From Bimastos eiseni (lineage: Eukaryota; Annelida; Clitellata; Crassiclitellata; Lumbricidae), in assembly GCA_959347315.1 (NCBI GenBank), contig OY365809.1, positions 45,813,447-45,877,446 on the forward strand: DNA of 64,000 nucleotides, written 5' to 3'. Made by a program: the position numbers and the translations under genes. The notes under the pieces are model-generated. The model ran no database searches. It had not been told where the DNA came from and worked only from the letters and a program-made list of their open reading frames with translations. Below are positions 1 to 11,479 of this stretch, piece after piece. Numbering within the stretch: the stretch's first letter is position 1; each line of letters begins with the position of its first letter.

Positions 1-201
1 GAGTCATTGAAACTCGATATCAAGAAATCTGCTCAGAGTCACTCTCTGCGCTAGCCTACATGATGTCAAATGTAATTTCAATGAGTGTTAGAACAGTTAG
101 CAAAACAGAGCACAGTAAGCATAAAGATGGTTCCACCAAACGTGGAACCATCCAACGAACTCAGATGATTTAATGAGAAAATGAAACACGTGTAGGCCTA
201 C

Positions 202-253
202 CTTCTGTCAGAGCAGCCGCGGGTGCAAACATAGCAATGCCCATTGAAAGATT
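202..253 (-). CDS. SLC5-family symporter, coding exon 3 (52 bp)
   Basis: A 52-bp exon with acceptor CTACAG and donor GAAG|GTAGGC. It codes NLSMGIAMFAPAAALTE and ends in phase 1. The family equivalent is LYTGIVIYAPALALNQ|VTG, the helix after the YLELRF loop, and I recall the mammalian SLC5A8 gene as splitting at the same places. The next exon, expected to start VTGF, is not seen in the 201 bases left and must lie outside the window. The exact boundaries are inferred from frame and splice consensus, not from transcripts. Confidence 0.7.
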
Positions 254-391
254 CTGTAGCCAAGAAGATATTATTTGTATTGTTATTATAATTATTATTA
301 TTAACATTAATTATAATAATTATTGGTTATCTTACATGTAGGCTAGAAATGGGCCATTGTTTGGCGCTGTCTTGGCGGTACTGCGCCTACT

Positions 392-700
392 TATCTGCAG
401 GAGCTATGTCGCCCTATCACTGCCAGTAGTGGTCGACGACCACTTCACTCTGCAGGTCATGGCGACCTGATCGTCCATTGTGCACGCACTTCTAAAATGA
501 GGAATCGGGCTTTCTCGGTCGTTGGACCTACCATCTGGAATGGCCTTTCCATAGAGCACAGTCTCCTACCTCAGACCTCCTTATCTTCATTTTACGCCTA
601 TCTTAAAACTGTCCTTTTCAGGCGAGATTTAGGCCTGGAGCGCCTCTGAGTAGATGTCTTGAAGGGGCGCTATATCAAGTATTTTTGATTGATTGATTAA
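392..700 (+). pseudogene. CR1/L2-like non-LTR retrotransposon, 3' end of ORF2 and tail
   Basis: An open frame of 85 codons ends at TGA (647-649). It contains RPLHSAGHGDLIVHCARTSK, NRAFSVVGPTIWNGL and FYAYLKTVLFRR, the conserved C-terminal end of CR1/L2-type reverse transcriptase polyproteins (FSVVGPSIWNGLP, LLKTFLF). After the stop comes a short 3' UTR ending GGGGCGCTATATCAAG and a (TTGA)n-like tail. Only the 3' end is present, as expected from 5'-truncated retrotransposition. It lies in intron 2 of the SLC5 gene, antisense to it. A tail-only relative is at 8490-8565 and an inverted one at 18665-18710. Confidence 0.75.
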
Positions 701-961
701 TTTCTTGCGCTGCAAATCTCGAGTAGAGTTTATATTTTCACTATCTTCCGTAAAATAATAATAACCACAGCAGCTCTACGTCGTAGCGTTTAGATAATAT
801 TCAAAAGGAGTTTATACAAATTAATTCCATTTTATTTATTATGATTAGATCGTTTGCTGACTGGTTGGAATTGGTTCATTTATGAGATAATGAATAGACA
901 TGAATAGGATCAATGCAACTATTACCAACCAATAACAGTATATTGAATAAAAATAGCTTAC

Positions 962-1030
962 GTTTTTAATAACGATCATCACGCAAGCGAAAATTCGCAC
1001 GGCTCTAGACTTGTATCGAAGCTCAAAGTA
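962..1030 (-). CDS. SLC5-family symporter, coding exon 2 (69 bp)
   Basis: A 69-bp exon of 23 codons, bounded by an acceptor with an uninterrupted T run (TTTTTTTAG) and a donor GTAAGC. It reads YFELRYKSRAVRIFACVMIV plus IKN. It continues SAFE of exon 1 exactly where SLC5 proteins carry YLELRFN..VR, the loop and start of the next helix. Both junctions are phase 0. This is too short to show as an ORF and was found by reading the intron for the expected family motif. The 1.6-kb intron between exons 1 and 2 contains nothing else I recognise. Confidence 0.8.
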
Positions 1031-1053
1031 CTAAAAAAATTATATACGTACAT

Positions 1054-1165
1054 TTAAGCATACATAGGCCACATACAGGCACACATACATACATACATAC
1101 ATGCACGCATACATATATACATACATATATATATATACATACATACATACATACATACAAAAATG
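1054..1165. repeat. (CATA)n microsatellite
   Basis: Interrupted CATACATA units with TATA insertions, in SLC5 intron 1. The 62-codon minus frame here is a repeat translation, not a gene. Confidence 0.9.
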
Positions 1166-2645
1166 CATGCATAACTGCATATAATGAACACAGAGCCTCC
1201 TTGTAGTTTATCGTAGAGATTAGTCCTTCGTACTTCTTTCACTGATGGACTATGGCCTTAAAAAATTAAAAAAATCTTTTTATCAAACTCCGACAAATGA
1301 GTTGAGTACAGTTCAACGTTGTTGGTCGAGATGATAATCTAGTAAACACAGAATCCTTGAAACAGTCGAATGACGTTGAACCAAAACCATTTCAATCGAG
1401 CTATGGCAATGCTTACTTATTTAAGGTGGGGCCTATAGTACCTCTGCAATGGAGCCTTGAATTGCACCAAATTTCTTAGCTTTATAAAATTATTAGAGCT
1501 TCATATAATTGCGGGTAATGTTCAATAGCTAGAACTATCAGGATATCGGTGATTACACTGACCGTCATGAGTCGAACATTTATTAGTTTTACAGCTTCAG
1601 TAATTATTCGCTGTAACTATATTGGCATGTACGTATGTATGTATGTCTGTGTGAAGCGTAGCTACATCTATGTAGAGTAGTGTCAAGGATCAGCGGCTAT
1701 CTAACCAAAAAAGGACCTAACCAACTGTAACTTTTGAGTTCGGATTTTCATACATACGCACAATGAAAACAGAATTGGTGAGCCAGATAAATCGAAGTAA
1801 GTTCTACAACTAAATTAATTTGGCAAATATGCTGTCGATCAAAACACAAACGAAGAACGGTAAAATCTCAAACACGCAAAACGATCGTTGTGCGAAAAAC
1901 TTACTTCTGCCTTCGACAGATATTCCGGGACCCATGGAAGAGAAATTCCGGGTTCTAATGCAGAGAGATTCCGGGCCCATGGGCAGAGAAATTCATGGCC
2001 TATGTTGGAGATCTTTTTTAGACCGAATTGAGCGTGCTCTAGGGAAAGAAGTGAGCAAAGTAACATTTAAATGCTTGAAATTGAAGCTGTTGTAGTCAAG
2101 TGTTTGTCGTATCGTATTTTTTGCAAGGCATGAATCATAACTTTTGTTTAGCTGATTATAATCGGTGATACCTTGGGAAATAACCTTTTGCCAGTGTTGG
2201 GCACGAGATCAAAAACTCAAGACCAAGACCTCTTGACGAAAGTGCAGATATTAAAAGGAAAACATACATTCGGGAAGAAGTAGGTCATCAATTCAGATAA
2301 AGTCTTGGAGAGAGATTTACGAAGACGACAAGGCTGAGTTCCAGATGAATGAGGGACCAGTGAATAAACGCCAACCAAAGACTAGCCGAGTACCAGGAGC
2401 AACATACTTTCCAGCAGATGAGGATCGAAGAGAGTAACGGCTTTAAAGTTACAGGAAGTGATCATGGAAGATAAGTTGGCATATGATATACGAGTCCTCT
2501 GTACACAAGTAATGACAGCTTAAGGCGGATACTCTCACATACTAGACAGCATATATGTTGACAATACAGCGGCATTCTTTGGACCACCACACGTGACTTG
2601 ACGTCGATGAACTCTTCTTACCTACCAATTCTCATTATAAAATAC

Positions 2646-3017
2646 CTCGAAAGCGCTGAGAATCTTCAATCGGTAGAGAAACGGTGCAAAAATGTAGGCA
2701 CCGACAGGGGGGCCAAGCATGATACCCCACACCGTCATCCAGTACATCGTTCCCTGAGTGTAGATCTCTGTTGGCGTTCCGACGAGTATCGAGGCCGAAA
2801 AAAACGAGGCGAAGATGGACAGTGCGACTGGAATTGTCGACATACTCTTATCGGCCAAGAGGAACTCTTTTGTTGTCTTTTGTCTTCCACCTGTGAAGGC
2901 GTAATAGAGTCCAATGACAGCGGAAATGGCGAGGACGAGACAGAAGACGACGTAGTCCCAAACGGTGAACGTACTTCCGGTTGGAACCGGTGGCACTCCC
3001 TCGCATGTGGAATCCAT
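2646..3017 (-). CDS. SLC5-family Na+/solute symporter, coding exon 1 (5' part of gene)
   Basis: The exon codes 124 residues from the methionine of MDSTCEG and stops at a GT donor directly after SAFE (GAG|GTATTT, phase 0). The protein reads as the N-terminus of the solute:sodium symporter family. A first TM segment lies near residues 20-41 (YVVFCLVLAISAVIGLYYAF). It is followed by GGRQKTTKEFLLADKSMSTIPV, then TM2 near 62-80 with the family signature SASILVGTPTEIYTQG, and TM3 near 92-115. This order is that of the sodium-coupled monocarboxylate transporters and relatives (SLC5A8, A12, A6), which bring small carboxylates or vitamins into cells with Na+. The frame stays open upstream to an earlier ATG at 3074, but the family usually starts close to TM1, so 3017 is preferred; its Kozak context is weak at -3. 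Substrate cannot be deduced. Exons 2 and 3 follow on the same strand and the gene leaves the window at the left edge. Confidence 0.9.
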
Positions 3018-3099
3018 CGATGAGGTAGAAGCAGGAAAATATATGACTGGTTTCAATGGAATCTGACTCCACACAAAGGAGTGGAAGAATATCTTCAGG

Positions 3100-3950
3100 A
3101 GCTCTCGTCAGTTTTTAGTTGTTTGCTCTCTTCCTGCTCACACCTCGTTCTGATTATCTTCCAGCTGTAGTTTTTGTTGTCGCTGAGTTTTTATCAATGC
3201 TCTGTTTGACTTTTTCGGATCGTTGTATCGTTAAAAATAAACTGAGAATCATTTACGCATGTTATGACATCGTTCAGTCTTTTCAACGGAAATTGCATGT
3301 TTCTTTCGCGCTAAGCTCTGCTGAAAGTTGTTGTCAATATTAGAGCTTACATAACGTAAGACTTACATTACAGTCTGAAATATACGACTTCGTAGTAACT
3401 AAACTTCGATGTCTAACCTACTATTCAGTACTGAACTCTAAAGAGAACGTCATCGTGTTTTGGGCGTGTCTGTTGGTGGTTTAAGAAGTAAAATATGATT
3501 GAAGCATATACAACTGTGGCCCGTATCTGGTCGCATTAGTGAAGTCTTTGTGTTGAAGATATTGTTCCTATTTGGCTCAACGACAATCCTAATAATCCTA
3601 CTATTTCAGGTTTAGCCCATGCTAAAAGTATCTTCATTGCTACAGAAGTCTGTTTTACCGGATCAGGCAGAATATATATCTGATAGCTTCATTGGCCACA
3701 ATGGTGTCTGATTCTGTTGTGCACCGCTTGGTTCGACTATTGAACCTTTCGATTAAAGTTCCACAGCTCGTGAGCGGTTTATAGATAGCATAATTCTAGT
3801 TGAAACTTCACCGTCAAGATGATCTGTTATCTTTTTCAATTGACCCAACCTAATTATGGCTTAGCCTGTTAATTAATCCAGCTATTCAACTCCAGTATTT
3901 AATCAACGATTGTGGTTCACAGGAAAAGATAGCAAATAAATGACGGCCTT
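3100..3950. other. Upstream flank of the SLC5 gene, no gene seen
   Basis: This non-coding DNA lies 5' of the transporter start. It would hold the promoter and any untranslated first exon, but I see no convincing TATA box, splice site pair or conserved coding segment. Confidence 0.4.
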
Positions 3951-4029
3951 CGTGTCAACATTGCATAGCCTGTGTCCGACTTAGGTCTAAGTGACCTAAG
4001 TCGGACACAGGCTATGCAATGTTGACACG
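3951..4029. repeat. Perfect hairpin, 37-bp arms with 5-nt loop
   Basis: Bases 3951-3987 and 3993-4029 are exact reverse complements, separated by TAAGT. The arms begin CGTGTCAACATTGCATAG. No mismatch was found on base-by-base comparison. It may be a recent inverted duplication, the core of a fold-back element, a small-RNA precursor or an assembly or cloning artefact. Confidence 0.95.
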
Positions 4030-7000
4030 TGGGTGAACTTAGATTGAACTTAGATTGCATCAGCCCTGGATTTGTTTTCATTCTACTCATGTGCGAAGTG
4101 GATGAGCCTACTAAATCAAAGAAAAGGTAAATGAGTTATTAAATGAGTAATACGACACAGTGACATGTAAGCCCACACAGCTAAACAGCTAGACACACGA
4201 ATAGAGATACACTGTAGAGACAAAAACAAACGATCAAGTTATGGTATCAACACGACGGAAACAGAGAAACAGTATCTTTTGTTTTTGTTTCTAAGCGTGC
4301 TACTTAAATATTCATATAATTTTTATGTAAATGTACGCATATATATATAATATACAAATGTGATAATTGTGTATATGCATAATTAACTATTTTGTCTCTC
4401 GGCAGCACTTGGTTCGAACAGTTCGTTTTGCTGGTGGCAGTTTTGTTTTTATCTGAAGATCGAGTCGTGATTATCAAGTGTACTCGAATGGATAGCCAGA
4501 AACTTTTGAACGAAACGTTTCACAATTCGCCTGCAGGTTCATCCGTGTCAGTCCACCATGAACTTTGACCTTTCGAGTGTAGGCCTAGTACATATTACAC
4601 AGGATGTGACGAATCTGCCTCCATGATCCTCTCGTGCCTAGTATTTACTAGCTGCCAACTATGCTAATATGCTTAGCTGTGCGATACATTGTTTTAACTG
4701 CCAATGACGGTAGATGAACTGCGATGATTGTCACCATGTGACAGTCAGCGCAGTTGTTACTTTTGGGGGATGGGTTCCACGCAATTTACAATAATAGTGT
4801 TTTCAAATATGTACATGTAGGCTCTTCGTCAAAATGAACTCATATTATCTTAATAATGACTTCATTCATTAAATTTTAATCATAATCTTAAAAGATCTTA
4901 ATCATTTTTCATCTCAAATCATTAGCGAAATGAGTCAGAAAACTTATCGATAAACATAATAGCTTATTGAGTAAAAAAGAAATAGGCTGTTTATCGAAGA
5001 CTCTCATATACAGTGGCTGGTCAGATCATCCGTTGTTAAACCTTCCTTTGGTTGACATCCAAGGATTGACAGAGAAATAGCTACGGTGAGTTGGCCTAAT
5101 GTTTGCAACAGGATGGGAGACAAGGAAAAGAGATGAAGTAATAGGGTGAGAAGTTCTAAGGTATTTTTGCTTTTGGCAACGAATTACAAAAATTAGCACA
5201 AGTGTAAATAGTGACTACTTTTCATGTGGTAAAACGCTCTGCAAATTCTGGCATTGGTTTTATCGAAAGAAATAAACGTCTCAAAACTTTGTTAAGCTTA
5301 TAAGAAGCAGCAGTTCATGACCCATCGATGTTAGACGCCAGTATTCACCATGAATGAAAATACATGTAAGCAAGAGAGCTTCAGAATTCTCTAAGATAAA
5401 ACATTCCAATTTTTCCAGCCACAGAATGTTGAGAAATGTATTATAAAATCTACACCAATATAAAATGCGTGACATTCCGTTATCCTGTATTTGAGAAGAA
5501 AAGGAAATTAATTTGAATGCGTGTAGTCATTATTCTGTCTGGTATTAATATCTCTCTCAGATGTCCAGAAATGAAAATTTCAGCATGCATTCTTAAACCG
5601 ACTTAGAATATGCTCTCAAATTTTAGAAACTAAATTGAATAATATTTTGAATCAAACCGACTAAGATCAGTTTGAATGAAATCTTAGCAAATTAGAAGAG
5701 TTATAGTAACATCATATGTGTCGCTACATTAAGCTGATCATAATATTTAAGACTGCAAGCAAACAATTATGAACAAGATGCCGAATGAATAGAAGCCAAA
5801 ATCTAGAGTCTCTCGTTGACTGAAAAAGACAAAACACAAATAATTAATTCACATAAAGAGCAATTAATTTCATGTTTGTCTATAACCTCTTTTTATGAGA
5901 TGAGGCATTAAAGACAATGATTATAAAAAAATGGAATAAAAGTTAATTGAATTGAAATTCAATTCCCATAAACAAGATTTTAAACACTTGCGAAATTGTT
6001 GAGTCATCAATTAACTCTTGCCTTGGTGCCATCATCTTAATTATTGTTATGACATTGTTATTATTATTGCTATTAATGTTATTGCTATTATAATTGCGCC
6101 TATTACTAATATCACCATTATTAATAATCTGGTTCTTAATTATTACTACGAATAGTGCTGCCACCGTTAACACAACTACTATAACTATTTTTATTTTGTC
6201 ATCATTGTTGCTGTCTATTTTATCAATATTCATAATAATAATACTATTATAATGTTTCATCTGATTATTATTTTTGATTATACACTAGTATTACAATCGT
6301 CATTGTCATCATAATCGCTATTCTAATTATTTTTATTGCTATTATTATCGTAAACACAAAGTTAATTAATTTATAAACAGAACGTGCTAGCTTGGTCTGT
6401 TTGTGCCAACCTGTTTTGCTGTTGGTAACCTATGATGCACTGGAGCAATTTCTGTGCTAGTGACTCTTTTACTAAAAATCGCCCAATATATGTATTGCTC
6501 GTTCATTGTTTTTCCTGGTTAAGATGCCAACCGGCAGTATGGCCCCTTGACTCCGACAGAGGACGAACTGTCTCACAAATAGCAGAAGAAGCCATGCGCA
6601 GACAAGTCGGTGCTCTGTAGGAACAGGTGCTAAACAGGTGGTCGATTCCACGAACAGGTGCATCTTGCAAAGCCGTCGTTGCAGTAGCAGGTGCTTGCAA
6701 TGGGGTAGCCACATCCACTATATAGGAACAGGCCTCACTGGGTAGTAGTCGGAGAAGATACTCAGGAGTCATATTGGCACCTCTTCAAATGTTCAATCTC
6801 ATGCATTCATTTTTAGGCTACAAGAGATCAATTATCAGGTGCTAAATTCTGAACATCGAATAAGCAAGAACCGGATATTTTTGGTTAGCTCCTGTCTCAT
6901 GTAGAAATCTGGTAAGGTCAGAAAGTCAATAAAAGAAAGGGTCACTTACGGTGTCGATTCCGACTTATTTCTTCCACATCTGGACACTTTCCAGGTCCTT

Positions 7001-7500
7001 TTGGTTTCCTTCAAATCAGAATACAACCCGTTATATCAGACATAAAGTTCATACGAGTGCCGAGAAACACAGTTGAGGCGAACATTGGACAGACCTGAAG
7101 TTCTTCCTAATAATCATATCCGTGCTCTCGATCATCCGGCATTTTCAATTTATGCCAATTATCAAAATTATCAATATAATTATATGAACTTCCGTCTAAT
7201 GCGATTAGTGACGCCAAACTCTTTGTGATAAATACAGATTCTCAACTCCTCTCACTTCTACTTATAACCGTGGCCTTGGAAACTGTTGCATAGCTACCAT
7301 TAATCAGTAATCACTAACCCGTGTGTAATTGTGAACAAATCGTCAACAGATGACGCATGAATGACAATCAGCTCATTCCAATAATTACAATAATGATGAT
7401 AATGATATTGATAATGATAACAATAATAATAACAATAAAAATAATATTTTATTGATAAGTTCACAATAGTAATTATAATAATAATTATAATAAAAATAAA
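4030..7500. other. AT-rich intergenic DNA, no gene seen
   Basis: I find no conserved coding segment on either strand. Local features are a (TA)n patch near 4340, interspersed ATT/AAT triplets at 6040-6360 and 7380-7510, and a moderately GC-richer patch at 6430-6780. That patch has short open frames on both strands without recognisable domains. Confidence 0.5.
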
Positions 7501-7522
7501 TAATAATAATTCGTTTAATTAT

Positions 7523-7730
7523 TCGTTTAATTTACAACTGACAAGTCGCAGTACGATTGCAAGCACAGTATGAACGAAGATGACAAGTTATTACAGGAGT
7601 GAAATTTAACTGTTGGCATGTCATGCAAGGCTACCATTACGTTATGCACTTAGATATCCGCCGCCTAGAGAAAGAAGGACTAGTCAACCTTGTGGGGATA
7701 AGGGAATAGAATTCTGTTCCTTTCCTTATA
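7523..7730 (+). repeat. Dispersed repeat family C, copy 1
   Basis: The element starts TCGTTTAATTT next to an AAT array and ends around CGCCGCCTAGAGAAAGAAGG, TAGTCAACCTT and GGGGATAAGG. The same order of motifs recurs at 29825-30020 and, inverted, at 45655-45873, with a partial relative at 38033-38140. No coding capacity is seen. The class is unknown; short length and AAT association are compatible with a SINE or MITE. Confidence 0.7.
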
Positions 7731-8100
7731 GCTATGCACCCATTGACTGTGTCATTCATTGCCTATGCCTCTCCCCCCACCCAATAGATCAGGGTGGATA
7801 GACAATTTAAAGACCGGATCGGTCTTAAGTCTAGAACGAAGAGGCGTAGACGTTTGAGCAGAGGTAACGAGAGAATTCTGTCGCAAATCCAATGGTTCTA
7901 TAGATCTGGGTTGAATTTCTTTGCTATTTGATATTTGAGTGAATCAGAAAAGCCTGAACTGACTGTAATATGATCCATACACCCACCCGCAATCCTTTGC
8001 GATATATTTAACCAGTGATGACTCAACGTGAATCATTCACTCACAGTCCGCAATGACTTCAGCATCAACCAGACTGGCGCAGATAAGCTCCACACCTGTC

Positions 8101-8195
8101 CCACTCTGGCAGTGCCAGTCCCAAGCGTGGGCGAGGGAGGAGGGCGACGCTAACGATTTCTTTGATCACACACACTGTCGTCAAACTTAAACTCC
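8101..8195 (+). repeat. Dispersed repeat family A, copy 1
   Basis: Carries the family core CTCTGGCAGTGCCAGTCCC, then GGAGGAGGGCGACGCTAACG and a diverged GATCACACACACTGTCGTC end. Ten copies occur in this window on both strands. The full unit is about 110 bp and non-coding. Confidence 0.75.
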
Positions 8196-8489
8196 TTGTA
8201 CCTATGACGTTTTCGTATAGTAGGCCTACCCTTAAAGCGTTTAAACAAGAATCTAGACGACCTCATACATAGATAATCATGGTCCCGCAGTAGTCCGGAC
8301 TCCGTAGTAGTACGACTGCCTACATAATTATGGCGCCTATAGACTCAGAACATCCATGCCATCTGTCAGGGAATCCGTTGGTTGATTCCACGCTTGTGCG
8401 TGAGCTCACCACTGGTGACTCTTTTTAGCATAGTTTTGCAAACAGACGTATACACTATCTTACTCGTTCACTGTGACGTTTAACATTAT

Positions 8490-8565
8490 TTAGGCCGCTT
8501 AAAGCGTCTCTGAGTAGATAACTTGAAAGGGGCGCTATACAATAGCTCGATTACATTACGTTAAA
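8490..8565 (+). repeat. LINE 3' tail related to that at 640-700
   Basis: The words GCGTCTCTGAGTAGATAACT and GAAAGGGGCGCTATAC repeat the 3' UTR seen after the LINE stop codon at 647-700. No upstream coding part is left. Confidence 0.6.
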
Positions 8566-8993
8566 TAAAGGGTTCAATCATGCCCTACCAAAGACTTACA
8601 CATCATGCTGTAAATACCTGTAATGAGTCGAGCAGATTTCTTCTGGTTTTATGAACATTTTCGACAACAATTGCGGAAATTGCACGACAAAGTTTCACTC
8701 AAAGTAGGTCTGCAACAGGTCAAAGAATACGGTGCCCTACAGTAACTCTCAGCCAGAGGAGCACACGGTGTTGTGAGCCAATACCACTGTCACCGGACCG
8801 AAAAGCAAGTGTGGGCTATATGGCAACTGATTAATCAGAAGATGTTGATGAAAAGCCCGTGCTCTGATGAAAAGGCGAGTGACTGCCAGAAATTACCAAA
8901 CGTAAAATCACGTGCGAGGGAAAGGAAGGCTGCATTGAGTTATGAACGAGTGCCAGGCTGACTGAGACCGATATGAGTTTGAGACACTGGTGG

Positions 8994-9170
8994 AGAACCA
9001 GTGGATTTCAAGTCTCTAGCAGAGAACCAGTAGATGTCAAGACTCCAGCAGAAAACCAGTAGATTTCAAGACTCTGGTAGAGAACCAGTAGATTTCAAGA
9101 CTTTAGCAGAGAACCAGTAGATTTCACGATTCTGGCAGAGAACCAGTAGATTTCAATACTCTAGCAGAGA
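8994..9170. repeat. 29-bp minisatellite, six units
   Basis: Units read AGAACCAGTAGATTTCAAGA followed by CTCTAGCAG, with a few substitutions per unit. Confidence 0.9.
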
Positions 9171-9263
9171 ACATATGCATTTATGACAATAATATAATCA
9201 ACACTGTATCTTGTTACCTCTCTTACCTCACATTGCAATATGTAACTCAATCAATTTTATAAT

Positions 9264-9329
9264 TGGGGTCGCCACAACTTTGAAAATATTATCGAGGCGT
9301 CGCATGATTACAAGGGTTGAGAACCGCTG
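9264..9329 (-). mobile_element. hAT-like element end
   Basis: The segment ends GGGTTGAGAACCGCTG, the reverse complement of the common hAT terminal repeat CAG.GGTTCTCAACC. It is preceded by GGGGTCGCCACAACTTTG, a subterminal sequence typical of hAT MITEs. The partner end was not found, so this is an incomplete remnant. Confidence 0.5.
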
Positions 9330-9339
9330 CCTTACATGA

Positions 9340-10150
9340 ACAGTCAGTGGTTTCAATTCCAGAAATGTTACCATATCCTTAGTAATACAAATTTTCTAAA
9401 AGCCTATTATTATAATAATACTTGTGTTATTACACCCTCACCCTGGAATGGGTTTGGCCTCACGTTTGGCCTCACGATACATACTGACTATTTCTGTGCT
9501 CACCTCGAAACTGTTCTATTCAGCGGTGCCGGGGTCGGGAGCGAATGAAGGGAGCTAAATAAATCTTCGCATTGAATGAATGAATTAATGAGTTCAATCA
9601 CAAGTAACAAATAAGGCACACACATTCTCACTAACATTACCTATACCTAATCTGTCATACATCACCTCCCCATTCCTCGTCTTACCCTGGAATACCTCAG
9701 AGTACTTCACTCAACATACCTCACCCAAAACATTAAATTAGAACAACTTACCATTTCAACAAATTCAAGCGTCTTCAGTACTGCTCGCAATCCGACAATC
9801 ATGCATTAAAATCGCGTTAGACAACTTCGACAAGAAATCCTTTCAGGACCTAAGAACAACCAATGTCTCATAATTATCAATAACGCCTAATTAAACTAAT
9901 GAGACTGACGCATAATGAACCGGTTCAGTTAGGACCCTCCCTCGAAAGGGGTTAATCAGATCGTCTAGGATGGTGTCTGCCAGAGGAGGTAGACTTCATA
10001 TCATTCAGGTCATCTGAGCAATAGGCAGCTGGCGTGTTACTATTGGTGATGGGTGAAAATTGTTGCAACCGGATGGTTGGGAGTTGAGGACATAATTATA
10101 CCTCTTTGTCATTCTTCTGTCTTAAGTTTACTAAAGGCTCGGTGATTTCC
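9340..10150. other. Intergenic DNA, no gene seen
   Basis: Unique-looking sequence without recognised coding motifs. Confidence 0.4.
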
Positions 10151-10159
10151 TCTAGACTC

Positions 10160-10250
10160 TGCACCATCATTACTATTTGGCAGTGCCAATCCCAAGCCTG
10201 GATAAAGAAGGAGGGCGACGCCAATGTACGTTCTTATCCCTCAAATTTAT
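10160..10250 (+). repeat. Dispersed repeat family A, copy 2
   Basis: Contains TTTGGCAGTGCCAATCCCAA, GCCTGGATAAAGAAGG and AGGGCGACGCCAATG. The 3' part is diverged. Confidence 0.7.
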
Positions 10251-10311
10251 CACCGAAATTATTAATATATTCACTCTGGACTCTCTACGGTGTCTAAGGA
10301 CTGGAGTAGTC

Positions 10312-10435
10312 TTTCTTTCTCTCTCTCTCTCTCTCTCTCTCTAGCTCTAATTCTATGTCTGCCTTTGTGTCTTTCTGTCTATCTGTCTGTCTATCTATCT
10401 GTCTGTCTGTCTATCTATCTGTCTGTCTGTCTTGC
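10312..10435. repeat. (TC)n / (GTCT)n microsatellite
   Basis: A CT dinucleotide run passes into GTCT and ATCT tetranucleotides. Both plus-strand open frames here are Ser/Leu/Cys repeat translations. Confidence 0.9.
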
Positions 10436-11278
10436 ACTAAACCCTGTCTGCCCTACCCACTTACTCTGCTCTCGTTCTCAGTTCCTATATTTCGTAAATG
10501 GCATACGATTCTCCAAAGCCTGGATCTAGCCCCCACCAGCGAGCACACGTAAATATGCCGTGTTCAATTCGCAAACAAACTCATTCCAGTCCAAAATCAA
10601 CGCAACTAATGCGACCCACATATGACATACATGATCAAAAGGCCTACATAATAGCGACCTGAATATATCTTCCTCGTGAAAGGACCTATTATTATGAAGA
10701 CCCACATTTACGCGAAGCAATGGCTACAGATGTGTTCGTCTTGACAATAGGACGTTGTTGCAAATATCCTGCCTATTTCGCCCCCGTCGAAATTGTCACA
10801 CACACGCATACTCACCCTTAGGTGATGTCACCGGCAACTCTCTTCTACCCACCCTTTGAGGTAACTGGCGACACGAGCGACGATCAGAGAAAACAGGTAT
10901 GATACAATTGTAGGCAGAAAGTTATGTAAAAAAAAGCCAAGCGCAGGGCACTGGTTTGTTCACGAGCGCTACGTCTATTCAGAAGAGTTGTAGAAAGATG
11001 CATTAATGGATACATACGTACCTACATACACATGCATGCATGCACACATACATGTATACAAAAACTATTATTCCTATGCGAGTATACCTACGTATACATA
11101 CCTACTTATATATCAACCTTCATCTTCTACGCATGGATGCCCAACTAGGAGTAAATAAGACCAAATGCCAAATGCATTATAGCGTGCACTAAATATTGTT
11201 TGCCTCAAATGGCTCAGTGCTCTCTTTACATCGACGCCTATGTAACCCAGGCCCTAAATATTACTGTTATCGAGAGGG

Positions 11279-11470
11279 CGAAAAGCTTGAGACGTAGATA
11301 GAAAGGGAGACAGACAGACAGAGAGACGAAGAGATATGAAGAAAGAGAGGGGGATGAGATATGGAGACAGGAATACTAAGGTTGTCAAAGATAAGGAATG
11401 AGAAACGTGGAGAGACAGATCGAGAGAGAGAGGCAGAGATACAGAGACAGAGACATGCAGTCAATGACAG
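11279..11470. repeat. GA-rich low-complexity tract
   Basis: Purine-biased GAGAGACAGA-type sequence. Overlapping open frames on both strands reflect composition only. Confidence 0.8.
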
Positions 11471-11479
11471 GAGACGTCA

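Noticed and set aside
2598..3023. Plus-strand 141-codon frame over the transporter exon
   Set aside because: It is the antisense shadow of the SLC5 exon, which has clear family motifs on the minus strand.
6430..6780. Overlapping open frames on both strands at 6.4-6.8 kb
   Set aside because: No domain, no splice pair and no repeat family could be recognised; left as unannotated.
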